A DNA stretch of 64,000 nt from contig QNQO01007616.1 in assembly GCA_003290165.1 (NCBI GenBank), forward strand, positions 358,347 through 422,346, written 5' to 3'. The DNA comes from Berberis thunbergii. Taxonomy: Eukaryota > Streptophyta > Magnoliopsida > Ranunculales > Berberidaceae. This document shows positions 11,222-22,159 of the stretch, one piece after another. Both the position numbers and the translations under genes were made by a program. Positions within the stretch are counted from its first letter, which is position 1, and every line of letters begins with the position of its first letter. Below the pieces are notes generated by a model, which ran no database searches, was not told where the DNA came from, and was given only the letters and a program-made list of their open reading frames with translations.

Positions 11222-11965
11222 TCATTGATCTAGATCCAACATAGTTGGAAGCTTTTTCTGGCGAAGAACGGCTAGGGTCTGACCTGTTATCGTTGCGCTT
11301 TCGCTTGTTTTTTCTTCATCTTGTTGCCTTTTCCTCTCATTTTTGTCCCTAAAAATAGAGGGTTTCTTTTCTACTTTAGTTTCCTTTTTTGTTGTTCTCG
11401 TCTCTTCCAGGGTGATGTACTTCTGGGCACCCTTCAAGAGCTCTACCATATCTAGGCGATTCCATGGTGAGGAAGTCGTAAAACTTTCCCTCTCTTAGGC
11501 CTGCGGTAAAAGTCATCACAGCTGTGTCATCGCTGCAACCGTCAATGAGCGTCAGCTCATCATTGAAGCATGTGACATACTTTCTTAGCGTCTTGTTAGA
11601 CTTCTGCCTCAGAGAGAGTATGTAGTGTGGGTTTTTCTTGATCTGCCGGCTTCCGACAAAGTGCATCAGGAATTCTATGACCACTGTCTTGAATGAGTCG
11701 ATCGAATTTGGTAGGAGGCTGTCGAACCATGTTAGTGCTGACTACTTCAGGCTGGTAGGGAATTTTCTGCACATAACCGACTCAAAACCTTCTTTGAGCT
11801 CCATACATGTTGGTAATGATGCAAGTGATCGAACGGGTTGCCGGTCCCATCATAGAAATCGAGATTTGGAGGGGTGAACTTTTTCGGAAGAGCCTCGTTC
11901 ATGATGCGGTCCATGAACGATGGAAAGAGGGGCGGTATAACACGTCTAAGTCATGAGCCTCTTGG
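11222..11965 (-). pseudogene. gag remnant of the older element
   Basis: Minus-strand blocks in order: MNEALPKKFTPPNLDFYDGT and GNPFDHLHHYQHV (about 11,915-11,800), MVIEFLMHFVGSRQIKK and SLRQKSNKTLRKYVTCFNDE (11,684-11,560), DDTAVMTFTAGLREGKFYDF (about 11,540-11,480) and LLKGAQKYITLEETR (about 11,440-11,395), then a lysine/glutamate-rich tail. This is the Retrotrans_gag fold followed by the usual charged linker. Frame changes near 11,700 and 11,450 break it. The middle portion, missing from the younger copy, is present here. Confidence 0.8.
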
Positions 11966-12418
11966 AGGAAAAGGGTTTTACATGGCAAGCCTATCTACCC
12001 TGAAGGTCAGGTCCGTGTTGATCGCGTCGCCACCTCTAGTCCAATTAGAACTAGCAGGGGCTTGACTCTCCTATGCCTACTTTATATTGTTCTCTGGAGA
12101 TTGGGGCATGTGTTGCTCTTGATCTTCATCGGCGGGTGGAGGGTTCTGTTGTATGGGAATCTCTACTGCTTTAGAGTTTTGTTGTATTTGTGACGACAGT
12201 AAATCCATCATGGGGTCTGTTGTTGTTGTTGCTGGTATGGGGGTGTGAGCCTACTGCATGTGTGTCACTGGCACTGTCGGGAGCGGTGTTATAGCGCCAG
12301 TTTGAGCATTTGACGTGTCTCCTTGTTCTCCATTGTTGGGTGATCTTGTGGTCATCGTCTTCTTGTATTCTGAAGAGAGATGATGCTAGTTAATGGTTAG
12401 GAACTTTGTTGTCCCCAC

Positions 12419-13097
12419 TGATGCAGTCAATTTTTGCTCCCTGCTTTGACTTTGACTTGCTGACCGGCACAAAAAATGCACGTGAGCCATGGACCATCGT
12501 TGTGGTGGCCGATGACACTCCGATGTTAAAGTCAGACAAGGATCTGAGGAAGGCATAGTGTAGTAAATAGGGAATTTGTAACGTACCTTAGCTTACCAAC
12601 CTCATGTCTTATTTATAGTGTTGGAGTCCTGATTCGACCAAGCCATCGGTGGCGTAGTTTAGGGAAGAAGATCTTCATGGAAATCCTTCTCTAATTAGAA
12701 GTTGCGTTATAGAGGGAAGTCACCCTGTTAGACTTGTGCTCTTAGATACACGAGAGATAGTTCCCAATCAGAGTGTTATCCATAGATAGAAGTTTGCATG
12801 TGCGACGCATACTCTGATATTTCCATCCTAGTTGGAAGTGAAGTGTTGCTATCGTGCCTAACCAGCGCTGATACCCGAGATACTTGCCTTAGTAGGGCTT
12901 ACGGGTATTGGAGATAGTTGTGAGACGTGAGGGCTTAATAGGTTGTAATGATTTGGGTCCGTCTAGCGAACTGTATCGTGCAAGCTTGAAACCGCTTGGG
13001 CCAGATTAGTGTTGGGCTGACGCTTGTGCCTGTTATTTCTTGAGATCATCATGACACGTGTACAGTGTAGAAGAGAGGTCATTTTGGAATATCATCA
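12419..13097 (-). repeat. 5' LTR of the older element
   Basis: Its reverse complement begins TGATGATATTCCAAAATGACC and ends TTGACTGCATCA, the same ends as the LTRs at 2,462 and 9,927. It holds a minus-strand TATA box at 12,610-12,617. The matching 3' LTR would lie left of the window. Confidence 0.85.
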
Positions 13098-14290
13098 GAA
13101 ACTATCAATTGATTTTCTAATTGTAGGTATTTAGGTTTCATTTAGTGTGATTAGTACATTTATTTACTTGCATCTTATTTTTCACATATTTAATATACCC
13201 TCGAAATTCATTATATTTAGTGTATCCTTGAAATTTTTACGTTTTTTCTTGACACACCAAAATATTTTTTAAAATCAGAAAATCGAAATTAACATGAAAA
13301 ATGAAATCACAATCCTTGTTCCCACCATCTCCTACTCCCAATCTCGTCGGATTCAGAACCGCCGACCATTGTCTTGAGCCTCCATTTCCTTTCTTACTCG
13401 TCTTCATCCCCCCTCTCCCCTCTCTACTACTTCTTTTGCTCTCTCTTGCGAGAACACACATCTTCTTCCTTCCTTCATTTTCCATCAAAGTTGTCTTCCA
13501 TTCCTAGTAATCCTCCTCCCTCCAAACATCGACTTCTCTTCCACTCTTTTTCATCTTGTTGTCTTGTCTCTCTATTCATCTTCCTTTGTTATGGTTTTGG
13601 TGAAGTTTGTATATAGAAATTGATTAGTTCAGTGAAAATAAGGTTGGTAGGCTTTAAGATGATATGTTGTAGTTGAGAGTCAGCATTGCACTCCATTTAT
13701 AGGTGTCAACGAAGAAGATGAGAATTTTCAAGAAGAAGAATGACCCACTCCACTCGAGGTCTGCTATCAATACTCTCAACTTGATATGAGCTTGCATGGG
13801 TATTTTTTATTTTTGTTGTCATTATCGTAACGTCATGTTTAATTTCCTTTTTGTTTATTTGAAGCAACTTTGTTATTTTAGGGTTAGTTGTTAATATTGA
13901 ACCTTAAAATTTGGTTATTGTAGGGTTAGTTTGATCGTTGTTGATTGTTGTTATTTTGTGCACAAAATGTCATCGCCGATCTCATATATTTTGAGATACC
14001 TTGTCATAATGTAGACGACCTGGAGGCACTTAAAGTATATTTGGATGAGACGAACCTTCTAGTGGCAAACTTTGTCCTGTATTCAAACAAATATTTTTAT
14101 TTACTATATGTAAAAGGATGATGATGTCGAAGCCAATGATAAACAAGCACTAGAGATAAACTTTGTCCTTAATGATTTTATTCAAATTACTTAATGTAGA
14201 AGTAGGCGGTGATGGCTACTTGTTTATGACAGAAGAGGTAAGTTTATCTCTCGAAGGCATTGCATTATTTAATCTTGTTTCACAAGTTAA
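13098..14290. other. non-coding stretch with pyrimidine-rich tract, probably 5' leader of the MULE
   Basis: No gene is recognised. 13,360-13,590 is strongly C/T-rich (CCCCCTCTCCCCTCTCTACT), which produces several spurious ORFs. The minus-strand MULE at 26.4-28.7 kb also has a pyrimidine-rich segment on its own strand upstream (29,640-30,080), so the tract may belong to this MULE family. 13,190-13,320 is shared with 51,058-51,190. Confidence 0.4.
13190..13320 (+). repeat. dispersed repeat, copy 1
   Basis: This segment, containing CTTGAAATTTTTACGTTTTT and ending AAATCACAATCCTTG, matches 51,058-51,190 in the same orientation (CTTTGAAATTTTTACATTTT ... AAATCATAATCCTTG). It is not explained by any element I could delimit. 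Confidence 0.65.
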
Positions 14291-14339
14291 TTGATTAGTG
14301 TTCTTAACATCAGTATGCATTTTTTTGTATGTATTTGCA

Positions 14340-16130
14340 TCAAAGTCAACTTTAATATCTTGGTGTCAAGGTATTGGCAGGGAGAATAACATTGTTCTAA
14401 TTATCACAAAATCAGAACCTGCTGATAGTAGACGCAAAGGAAGGCTCCACTTAGGATGTGAGAGGGGAGGGAGGATGAATAATGTTCAAAAGAAAAAAGT
14501 GGAGGTTGGTCAGTCTACAAGTTTAAAGAACTGTGAGTGCTCACTCTAGTTGAGAGAGGTGCCATAAGGTAATGATCATTGGAAGCTGCAAGTAACATGT
14601 GAAACCCATAAATCATCCACGATCAAAATCTTTTCTTGGCTATTCCTTTGCTGGGATACTGAATGAATGTGAGATGACTTATTTGCATAACATGTCCACA
14701 TCTGGTGTAGCCCCTCGATACATATTGTTTGGTTTGAAGGTGATGTTTCCAAACAACATGTCATATTTGAAGACTGTTTACAAAGTCATTCGGCAGCTAA
14801 AAACACTCCAACTTAAAGACAGGGGAACTTTGCAGGCCACAATGAGTTTGTTGAACAATAATGGTTATATTGAGTGCCATCTAGTAGACGATCATAACAG
14901 AGTCACAAATATTTTATGGTGTCATGCCAAGTCAATTCTACTGGCTAAGTGCTTCCCAATGGTGATGCTTATGGACTGCACCTACAAAACCAATCGCTAC
15001 AGGATGTCGCTATTTGAGGTTGTAGGTGTGACGTCAACCGACATGACTTTCAATGTTGGTTGTTGCTTTATGTCGTCTGAAACTAAACAATCATAAACTT
15101 GGGCATTTGAAACGTTACTGGAAGTGTTTGAGCAGACAACTTGCCAAAGGTGTTTGTCACAGATAGAGAGCTTGGGTTGATCAAAGCCATTGAGCGAGTC
15201 TTTTCAGAAGGAAAGAGGTCGTTGTGCCAATGACACATAAATACAAATGTGGAAAAGAATTGCAAAACAAATTGAGGATAATGAAATATGGCAGAAGCTT
15301 ATTGAATCATTCTCGAACTTGTATAGATCAGCTATAGAGCAAGAATGGAACAAGGGTATTATTGAGTTCAAGAGAAGATGGGTATCAAATCCCAAGTGAT
15401 TGGACTATCTGCGGACTGTTTGGTATCTGTAGAAGGAGTTCTTTGTGAATGTATGGACCAACAATTTTATGCATTTTGGCCAACAAACAACTGATTGCGT
15501 TGAAGGCGCACACTCTAGGTTGAAGATGTTGGAGAATTCCCAAGGGACATTTTATAATATATGGAGAAAAAAACATGACATGATTCAAGGCCAACTTGTA
15601 GAGATTGAAGCGTCATTCATTAAAAGTCTCATTAACGTCAAGAAAGTGCACATTGTTCCATTATTTGGAAAACTTCATGGGTCCGTGTCTCATAAGGCTT
15701 TTGACTTGATACTGTCTGAAATTTGGTAGGTCCGACGCTAAATATGTGGGCACTGGCCCGGTCAAGTGTCGATGTGTGCTGATAACCACCCATGGGTTGC
15801 CTTGTGCTCATGAAATGACCCATTATTTCACTGCTAATGGTCAATTTCCACTGTCTATGTTACACTAGCATTGGATGGAACTTGGCAAACACCTATTCGT
15901 GCAACTGTGGAAGTGATTATAGATGCAGTGGTAAACGTTGTCAAGCAAAAGTTCTTAGAATCCACTATTGATCAGCAATTGGTGTTGAAGAAGAAGCAGC
16001 TAGATTTGAGCTGTCCTGATTCATGTGTCATGATTGAACCAACTAAACATGTAAAGGGTAAGGGGATACCTAAAAATAAGAAGTTGTCTAAAATGATAAT
16101 TCCACTAAAAGGAACATGCTTCCTCGCAGC
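14340..16130 (+). pseudogene. MULE (Mutator-like) transposase, decayed, copy 1
   Basis: The translation shows a zinc-finger-like N-terminal block (GRLHLGCERGGRM near 14,440, then DHWKLQVTC near 14,575), NECEMTYLHNMSTSGVAPRY near 14,660, the transposase core VMLMDCTYKTNRYRMSLFEV (14,960-15,020), WNKGIIEFKRRWVSNPK near 15,350, CVEGAHSRLKMLEN near 15,495 and a SWIM-like tail HPWVALCSEMTHYF near 15,790. This is the order of FAR1/MuDR-type plant transposases. Stops and frameshifts occur near 15,094, 15,175, 15,400 and 15,727, so it is non-functional. Its C-terminal part breaks off where foldback repeats begin (about 16,130). A close relative lies inverted at 26.4-28.7 kb. Confidence 0.85.
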
Positions 16131-16435
16131 GACCTCTGCGTTTGGACAAAAGTTAGATTTTGTCCATTTTTTCATTTTTGTATTTGAATTTTTTTTTTTC
16201 ATTTTTTCAATTCCTATGGGTTCAATACGCTAATGAAATATTTGATTTATTGCTAAACCTCATTTTTGATATTCCCAAATTGAGGTGTTCAAAATTGGAG
16301 TTTTGCAATAAATCAAATATTTCAATAGTGTATCAAATCCATAGGAATTAAAAAATTGAAAAGAAAGATTAAAATACAAATAATCCAAAATTTGGACAAA
16401 GTTTGAATTCTTTCCAAACGTGGTTGTCACTGCTA
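16127..16435. repeat. foldback (hairpin) element, copy 1
   Basis: The left arm runs from CTGCGTTTGGACAAAAG inwards through CAATTCCTATGGGTT. The right arm is its imperfect reverse complement, with CCATAGGAATTAAAAAATTG and ending TTTCCAAACG. The arms are about 140-150 bp with almost no loop, centred near 16,278. It has the look of a MITE. It sits next to a related copy, separated by about 15 bp. Confidence 0.75.
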
Positions 16436-16450
16436 GGAAGTTGTTCCGTT

Positions 16451-16758
16451 CACAGTGATCGCTGCGTTTGGACAGAAAACAAACTCTGTCCATTTTTTCA
16501 AATTTTTTAAATTTGATTTTTTTTTCAATTCTTATGGGTTTGTACACTATTGACATATTTGATTTATTGTAAAACTCAAATTTTTAACACCCCAACTTGA
16601 GAAGGTCAAAAGTGGAGTTTAACAATAAATGAAATATGCCAATAGTGTATCAAACCCATAGGAATTGAAAAAAAATCAAAAATATGTTCAAATATAAAAA
16701 TCCAAATTTTGAACAGAGTCTGTTTTCTATCCAAGCACAACGGTTACTGCGAATTGGG
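16451..16758. repeat. foldback (hairpin) element, copy 2
   Basis: The same sequence family as the preceding hairpin: CTGCGTTTGGACAGAAAAC at the left, TTATGGGTTTGTACACTATT and its inverse inside, and GTTTTCTATCCAAGC at the right. The arms are about 150 bp. No target duplication was established. Confidence 0.75.
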
Positions 16759-16994
16759 TAGCTATAGTCCCATTGACCGCTACGATCTGTTTTGTAGTCT
16801 TCGCATGAGTTGTTGAGTTTGATGTTATTTTGTATGACATTTGTTTTCAGGACCCAAACGCAGAGGTCACTATGATTTTGTAAATCAGATTCACAGCGGC
16901 TCTTGCATTTGCGAAAAAAAATTGCTGATATTTTGTTATAGGTCACTTTGTGTCAACTTATTCATGGTTGTTGATAGAATTTGTTACTTTTACT

Positions 16995-17225
16995 TGGACT
17001 ACAGTTAACATATTAGCAACGGTTTTATACTTGAGGACGGTTGATGATTTAGCCACGGTTCTAAACCGTTGCAAAAATTTTAGCCACGGTTTAAAGCCGT
17101 GGCCAGGAATAGCCACGGCTTAAAACCGTTGCAAGTTATGGCCACGGTTCTAAGCCGTTGCAATATTTTTAGCCACGGTTTTAAGTCGTGGCCAGTACTA
17201 GCCACGGTTATAAAGAGAAATTAAG
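16995..17225. repeat. left subterminal palindromic repeat array of element A
   Basis: About eight copies of a unit like TTAGCCACGGTTTTAAGCCG followed by TGGC. Each unit is itself a small palindrome (GCCACGG...CCGTGGC) spaced about 28-30 bp. Subterminal arrays of this kind are the binding sites of CACTA transposases in known elements; that role here is inferred. Confidence 0.8.
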
Positions 17226-17269
17226 CCAATATTTTTTGTCACGGTGTTAAGCCAATGCAGTTCTACTGA

Positions 17270-17600
17270 CAATGATGCAATACAGGCAATGAAGAGAAAT
17301 TACAGACTGAAGAACTTGTAATTCTAATTCTGGATTGATGACAGTAAATGGAATGGATTGTAGTCAATAAGAAAGCTAATTCGAGATAGCTAATCTCCTG
17401 TAGAGCAAATGCTCAAGTGTACAATTTTCTTACAAATCAAATGAATCCCTTTTTCTCTCTTATGCTCTCTTATTTATAGTACTACATTTATTGACAACTA
17501 ATCTAACATAAATCCTTCCTAAACAACATTACATGTAACAACATAGCACTCTGCAACATATAGCAACCTGCTAACAGCACTTGTGTTAGCAGCCTGCATT
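17270..17600 (-). repeat. possible solo LTR of a copia-type element
   Basis: On the minus strand the segment starts near TGTTAGCAGGTTGCTA, has a TATA-like ATAAATA at 17,471-17,478 followed by AAGAGAGCATAAGAGAG, and then ordinary LTR-like sequence. No partner LTR or target duplication was found, so this is tentative. Confidence 0.35.
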
Positions 17601-18342
17601 CCATTCATGCACAAAAGAGATGAGGGTGATAATATGAAACTGTGTTTAGTTAAATTACTTATATTATTTTATGATGTTTTACAGTTGTTATATATACAAA
17701 TGTTGCTTTAAAGCCAATTCTTCTATATATAATATGATGGAGTAATACATGCATTATACTGCATTGCAGCACAAACATTATGTATACTGAAATGCATGTA
17801 GGAATCTCGATGCATACTCGCGGCATTGTATTAACCAAAAATTATGTATACTGAAATGTCACGTATAGTTGAAAACTACAACATTACAAGTACAAAATAA
17901 CAAAAACATCACCATCCTACAACTCTGAGACAAACACATCTCTGTGGCTTCTTTTTCACTATAGCCAAAACATTATTCCAAGTTAGTAGACTGTCCGAGT
18001 CGACACAGTGGCAACTCAGTCTCAACTTGATTATATTATTGCAGGTTTCTTGAAGTCATCCTAGGCTGGCTGATCCATTAAATGGTTTGTTGATTATTCA
18101 ATAACAACAATATTAATGGCATTGTTAATGTAGGTCTCCACAACACAACAACAAAAACACTAAAGGCACCCACCTGAGCTAAGATTGCCACCTGCTGCTA
18201 AGAACAACCCCTACAGACCATAAACAAAAACAGATTAAAATATAACCATGATAAAAAAAAAAAAAAAAAAATTTACATGCATTGTAAGAATTATAATATT
18301 TATTTCATGCTTTTAATGGAACCTGAGATCTTGCTAACATAA
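17601..18342. other. AT-rich non-coding stretch in element A
   Basis: No gene or exon was recognised. It includes a run of about 20 A at 18,252-18,271. Confidence 0.5.
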
Positions 18343-18568
18343 GTACAGTGATGATGGCTCGATTGCTAACATAAGTCAGTCACATTATTCAACCAAGCAT
18401 GTTCAGTGTTTATGAAGTAACTCATTTAAACGATACAAATCATAATTTGATATCTTGAATTGTAATTCGTATTTTCTGACATCATGTTTATCCTTCAGTC
18501 CTTAAATTGCATTCGTTAGTTGTTTACAAACAATAAAAAGAAGCATGTTTCATGTTCTATCTTTTGTT
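18343..18568 (+). repeat. inverted repeat arm, left
   Basis: About 226 bp from GTACAGTGATGATGGCTCG to TGTTCTATCTTTTGTT. It is nearly identical to the reverse complement of 19,837-20,061. The two arms enclose the RING gene fragment. Their identity is much higher than that of other repeats in this element, so the duplication is recent. Confidence 0.85.
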
Positions 18569-18725
18569 CTATCTTCAGAAAACTTATTATTTAAAAATCT
18601 GAAGGATGAAATTAACCCCTCAAGCAAAGCACAGACTTCATTTTCTGAATAATAAGTTTTAACCTTTTAGCTACCAACACTATTTAATAATAAATTCAAA
18701 GAGAATAACATTATTAAGATGTTCA

Positions 18726-19487
18726 TGATACTAGTACAATAAGTTCATAATCTACAGGTACCTTTCCACAGAGTGGACATGTTTCACTCCTTTCCATCCA
18801 CTCGTAGATACAACCAAGGTGACAGTGATGAGAACACTGTGTAATGATCTTAGGATTTTTAGGAGTATATTCTGCACAGAGAAATACAAACAGATAAAAG
18901 ATAAGATAAATGCAATATTCCTTAACAGTGGCCAATCCAAATAAATCCTATAAAAGTTTTGACTGCAAGTGAGCATCTAAACCCCCTTCCAATTTTGCAA
19001 TGCTCTTTAAGACACCAGCAACATCCACAGTAAGATGAAAAAGTAAATTACCATCAAGACATGTGGGACAGACATCCTCATCTTCAGAAGGTAGCACAAA
19101 TGCTAATCCATGAAATACTTTTGTTGCTAAAGATTTCTCTGACTCTGGATGACCAGCTTTACAGTCTTCTTCCATATCAACTTCATTTCATATCTCCCCA
19201 GCAGTCAATGGTTCCACGCTAGAACCACTACCACTTCTTCTAAGTAGTTGCGACTCCTCTTGAAAATTTCCTGTAGATTTCTCCCGTCTGAAGCCCAATC
19301 CAGCCCGCTGCAAGCGTGAAAACCTCTATTCAGCATCATATGGCACTAGTCTGGGGACTGATAAGTATGTGTCAGCTAATGAGCTGTCAGGCAATGTTGT
19401 GCCCAGTTCTGTTGTCCCTGAAGAATTGGGCCCTTGGATTGGTGATGCAACTGAACGACCTTCTAGCCTATGAAACATCGCACTATG
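18726..19487 (-). pseudogene. RING-type E3 ubiquitin ligase fragment (Arabidopsis At3g02290-like)
   Basis: Two minus-strand exons. Exon 1 (19,487-19,052) reads VPRLVPYDAE, a stop, RFSRLQRAGLGFRREKSTG and later SEDEDVCPTCLD. Exon 2 (18,871-18,726) reads EYTPKNPKIITQCSHHCHLG, then CIYEWMERSETCPLCGK. The junction CTTGATG/GTAATT...TGTGCAG/AATATACT splices exactly in frame to CPTCLDEYTPKNPK, so a C-terminal RING-H2 finger is rebuilt with its cysteines and histidines; the usual HHFHLGC is HHCHLGC. An internal TAG after PYDAE and a TGA before NEVDMEEDC break the reading frame, and the 5' exons are missing. This is a captured host gene piece, not a working ligase. Confidence 0.8.
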
Positions 19488-19836
19488 CTGCACAGAAAGT
19501 TAAGGTTAAACAAATAAGGCATTAATTTATAACATTAAAAATAAAACGAAAAGCATAGGGAAGAATAGTTACTAAACAGCCTTCCCACACTAATTGCTAA
19601 CAAATCATTTTTTGGAGACATTCTTCACATAATAATCACGGCTAGGAAGCAAAGACTCCATACGTGTCGTGGGGTTGGTCATGGGGTTGGCATGTTTTGG
19701 ACACTTACCAGACTCTTCTCACTCCTCAAACAACTCTAAACTATTTTTGTATTGTATTGGTGATTGGAAGGATTAAGAAAATAAAGAACTGATTAAGGCC
19801 CATCCTGCATAATCTCTTGGGTCCATGAATGCAATT

Positions 19837-20061
19837 AACAAAAGATAGAACATGAAACATGCTTCTTTTTATTGTTTGTAAGCAACTAACGAATGTAATT
19901 TAAGGACTGAAGGATAACATGATGTCAGAAAATACGAATTACAATTCAAGATATCAAATTATGATTTGTATCGTTTAAATGAGTTACTTCATAAACACTG
20001 AACATGCTTGGTTGAATAATGTGACTGACTTATGTTAGCAATCGAGCCATCATCACTGTAC
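19837..20061 (-). repeat. inverted repeat arm, right
   Basis: About 225 bp, the reverse complement of 18,343-18,568. Together with the left arm it brackets the RING fragment with a 1.27-kb spacer. Confidence 0.85.
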
Positions 20062-20339
20062 TATTAGTTTGTACATAATATCTCTTTTCGTGAAGTTTGG
20101 GTTTTGAACCCTCTTTCAAGATGTCAGAAGTTTTATCGGAAAACTATTTGACAAGAATCTTTTCAGAAACAAGAAAAGGAAAACAGAAACTTTCTATGAT
20201 TGTTTTTATCACTCCAAATCAGTGACATAACACTTAGTTTAAGAAATGTACAACATCAACTTTTTTCCCAAGTGTTTGGGATTTGGTTAGAGAAAATTAA
20301 AGATTAGTAGTAGGGAGTGAGTGATAAATGAGAATGAAA

Positions 20340-21618
20340 AAATAAAACTTTTCTTGTATTTTTGGTAATTGATCCTGCTGTAGTGGCTCTGCTACTCCTC
20401 TCGAGACATCACTTGCCATCTCTACTATTTGCTGTTGCTGGAATTTTTTGTCAAGAGGTTGATTTGATGCCTTTTTACTTATAGGAGATTCTGGTTCCAA
20501 TTGAGGATTTAGAGCTGGTCCTGAGTCAGTACTCTCCTCCTCACCTCCTGTTGTTGAACTCCCCTAATGACAAAAACACAATACCAAGTTCAAAATAGTG
20601 ACCCCAAAATACTATCAAAAGTACTTCAACTTTTTTCTCCTACTTCGCCAAACACCAAAATTAGAATTTAATAAAAATGGGAATCCAAGAATCATTCATG
20701 AAAAAGTACCTAATGGGTATTATACTGATTTTGATAGAAAAACATGAAATGGGTGTTTTGGAGATAAGAGCACAATGAGAAGAAAAATGAAAAAAGTTGA
20801 CAGATAAGTTCAAGCTATATATTATTATGCTTGTATAATAAACAAAAAAAAAGACTCAAAGAAAAGAAATGGTCAAATATGAGAAGAAACTACTCTTGGA
20901 GTTGGCTGAAATTTTATTGGCCATGAAGGGAACATTTTCAGAGTAGCAGCTGGCCTGGTAGTGAAAAAAGCTGCAAAGAATCACAAGCAAAATCTCAGAG
21001 GATCGACAAAGAAAAAACTTGAAGATTTTTTTGGAAGAGATCTATTCCCTTTTGTGTAGTTAAAGAGTCAGTAATAAGCAATAGTTGTGATGAGAGGACA
21101 ATATTTCCATGTTTGATATCTCACACCATTCAAGCTTCCCTATATGATTATGATTGTAATCCTCAAAATGGCAAACTCACTTTGAAAATATTGTCTATAA
21201 AATTTTCAAACTTCTTGTTACTTCACTCTCTGTCATATTTTGGGAATTGGTTGTATAAGAAAAGAAGTCATAAAAGGAGAAAGGATAGATAGAGCTTACC
21301 ACTTTTCTTGTATTCATCATTTCCAAACTTAACTCCTTGTAGCACAATTGCCTCTTCTAGCTCCCCAAAATCAAAAGCTGCAGATCCTTGTTGATGACTG
21401 ATTTAAAAAATAACCAAAACCCATTAAAGATATGATCTCAATCAAGTGAATTAATCAAAGACATTAACACAAAATAGAGAAAAACTTCATTACATGAAAT
21501 TGTTGGCAGGAGAGTTGGTGGTGAGTCCATGTAACATAGTAGAATATGGTGGTGGTATGTTGTGGTGATGACTTGAATCTGATAGATCAGTAGTCATTCC
21601 AACTCTATGACCTTCCAT
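20340..21618 (-). pseudogene. TGA10-type bZIP transcription factor, N-terminal fragment, frame intact
   Basis: Four minus-strand exons splice cleanly. Exon 21,618-21,495 encodes MEGHRVGMTTDLSDSSHHH and ends TNSPANNF. Exon 21,397-21,300 encodes HQQGSAAFDFGELEEAIVLQ. Exon 20,970 to about 20,898 encodes FFTTRPAATLKMFPSWPIKF. Exon about 20,562-20,346 encodes STDSGPALNPQLEPESPISK and a glutamine-rich stretch up to KIQEK. These are hallmarks of the plant TGA9/TGA10 clade. All three junctions keep the frame and I see no stop across the four exons. The fragment ends just before the basic region and leucine zipper would begin, so a product could not bind DNA. The start codon used may lie further upstream. 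Labelled pseudogene because the gene is truncated. Confidence 0.8.
20562..20900. promoter_or_regulatory. retained intron of the captured TGA fragment
   Basis: The stretch between the exons is non-coding and AT-rich, starts after CCAAGA/GTAG and ends TTAG/GGGAGT on the minus strand. Presence of the intron shows the capture was from genomic DNA rather than from mRNA. Confidence 0.6.
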
Positions 21619-21659
21619 GCAATAATCACTTCTTCTAAACACAAAAAACCATCTACTCT

Positions 21660-22159
21660 ACAAGAAACAAAGTTGAGTGAAAAGATATACACAATTACAT
21701 GAATGAGTGAAGAAGAAAACACAAAACACAAAAACAACATCAATGTTTCCACCCCAAAGTGGGTTTTGTACCTTTAGTTTTTTGGTGGGAAACCTCAGAA
21801 GAGTATCACCCTCTTTTAATGAAAAGCCATAAAACCCCACTGATGACAGAGATAAGCAAAGAAGCAAAAGATCATATAGTATTAACTACATACAACATAC
21901 CACAACAACACCACTTATGCAAACTTTTGATCTCTCTTTTAATGAAAAGCCATAAAACCAGCAATGATCAATTGTTATAATCAATTGTTATGCAAACTTA
22001 TCTCTTAGCAATAATCATACTTTTCATCTAGGAAGCTTTTGACATAATCAATTGTGCTTGTAGCAACATTAGAAACAAAGAAGATAGGATAAGACAGATG
22101 ATTTTGTGCCCAATGCTGCAGTTTGTACAAGGTTATAGCCTTTTAGAATTTGTAAAATG
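21660..22159. other. non-coding stretch with an internal duplication
   Basis: No exon was recognised. TTAATGAAAAGCCATAAAACC occurs twice (near 21,816 and 21,939). It may contain 5' leader of the captured TGA gene. Confidence 0.45.

Larger units (their letters stand above)
10606..13097 (-). mobile_element. 5' portion of the older gag-only LTR retrotransposon
   Basis: On the minus strand this reads 5' LTR (13,097-12,419), gag (about 11,965-11,222) and the start of a retropepsin (10,922-10,611). It then stops at the target duplication of the nested element and resumes at 2,461. It belongs to the same family as the copy that interrupts it, since the LTRs are alignable. The primer-binding region is mostly deleted. 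Confidence 0.85.

Noticed and set aside
13301..13616. Overlapping plus-strand ORFs rich in Ser, Leu, Phe and Pro
   Set aside because: They come from the C/T-rich tract and have no recognisable family.
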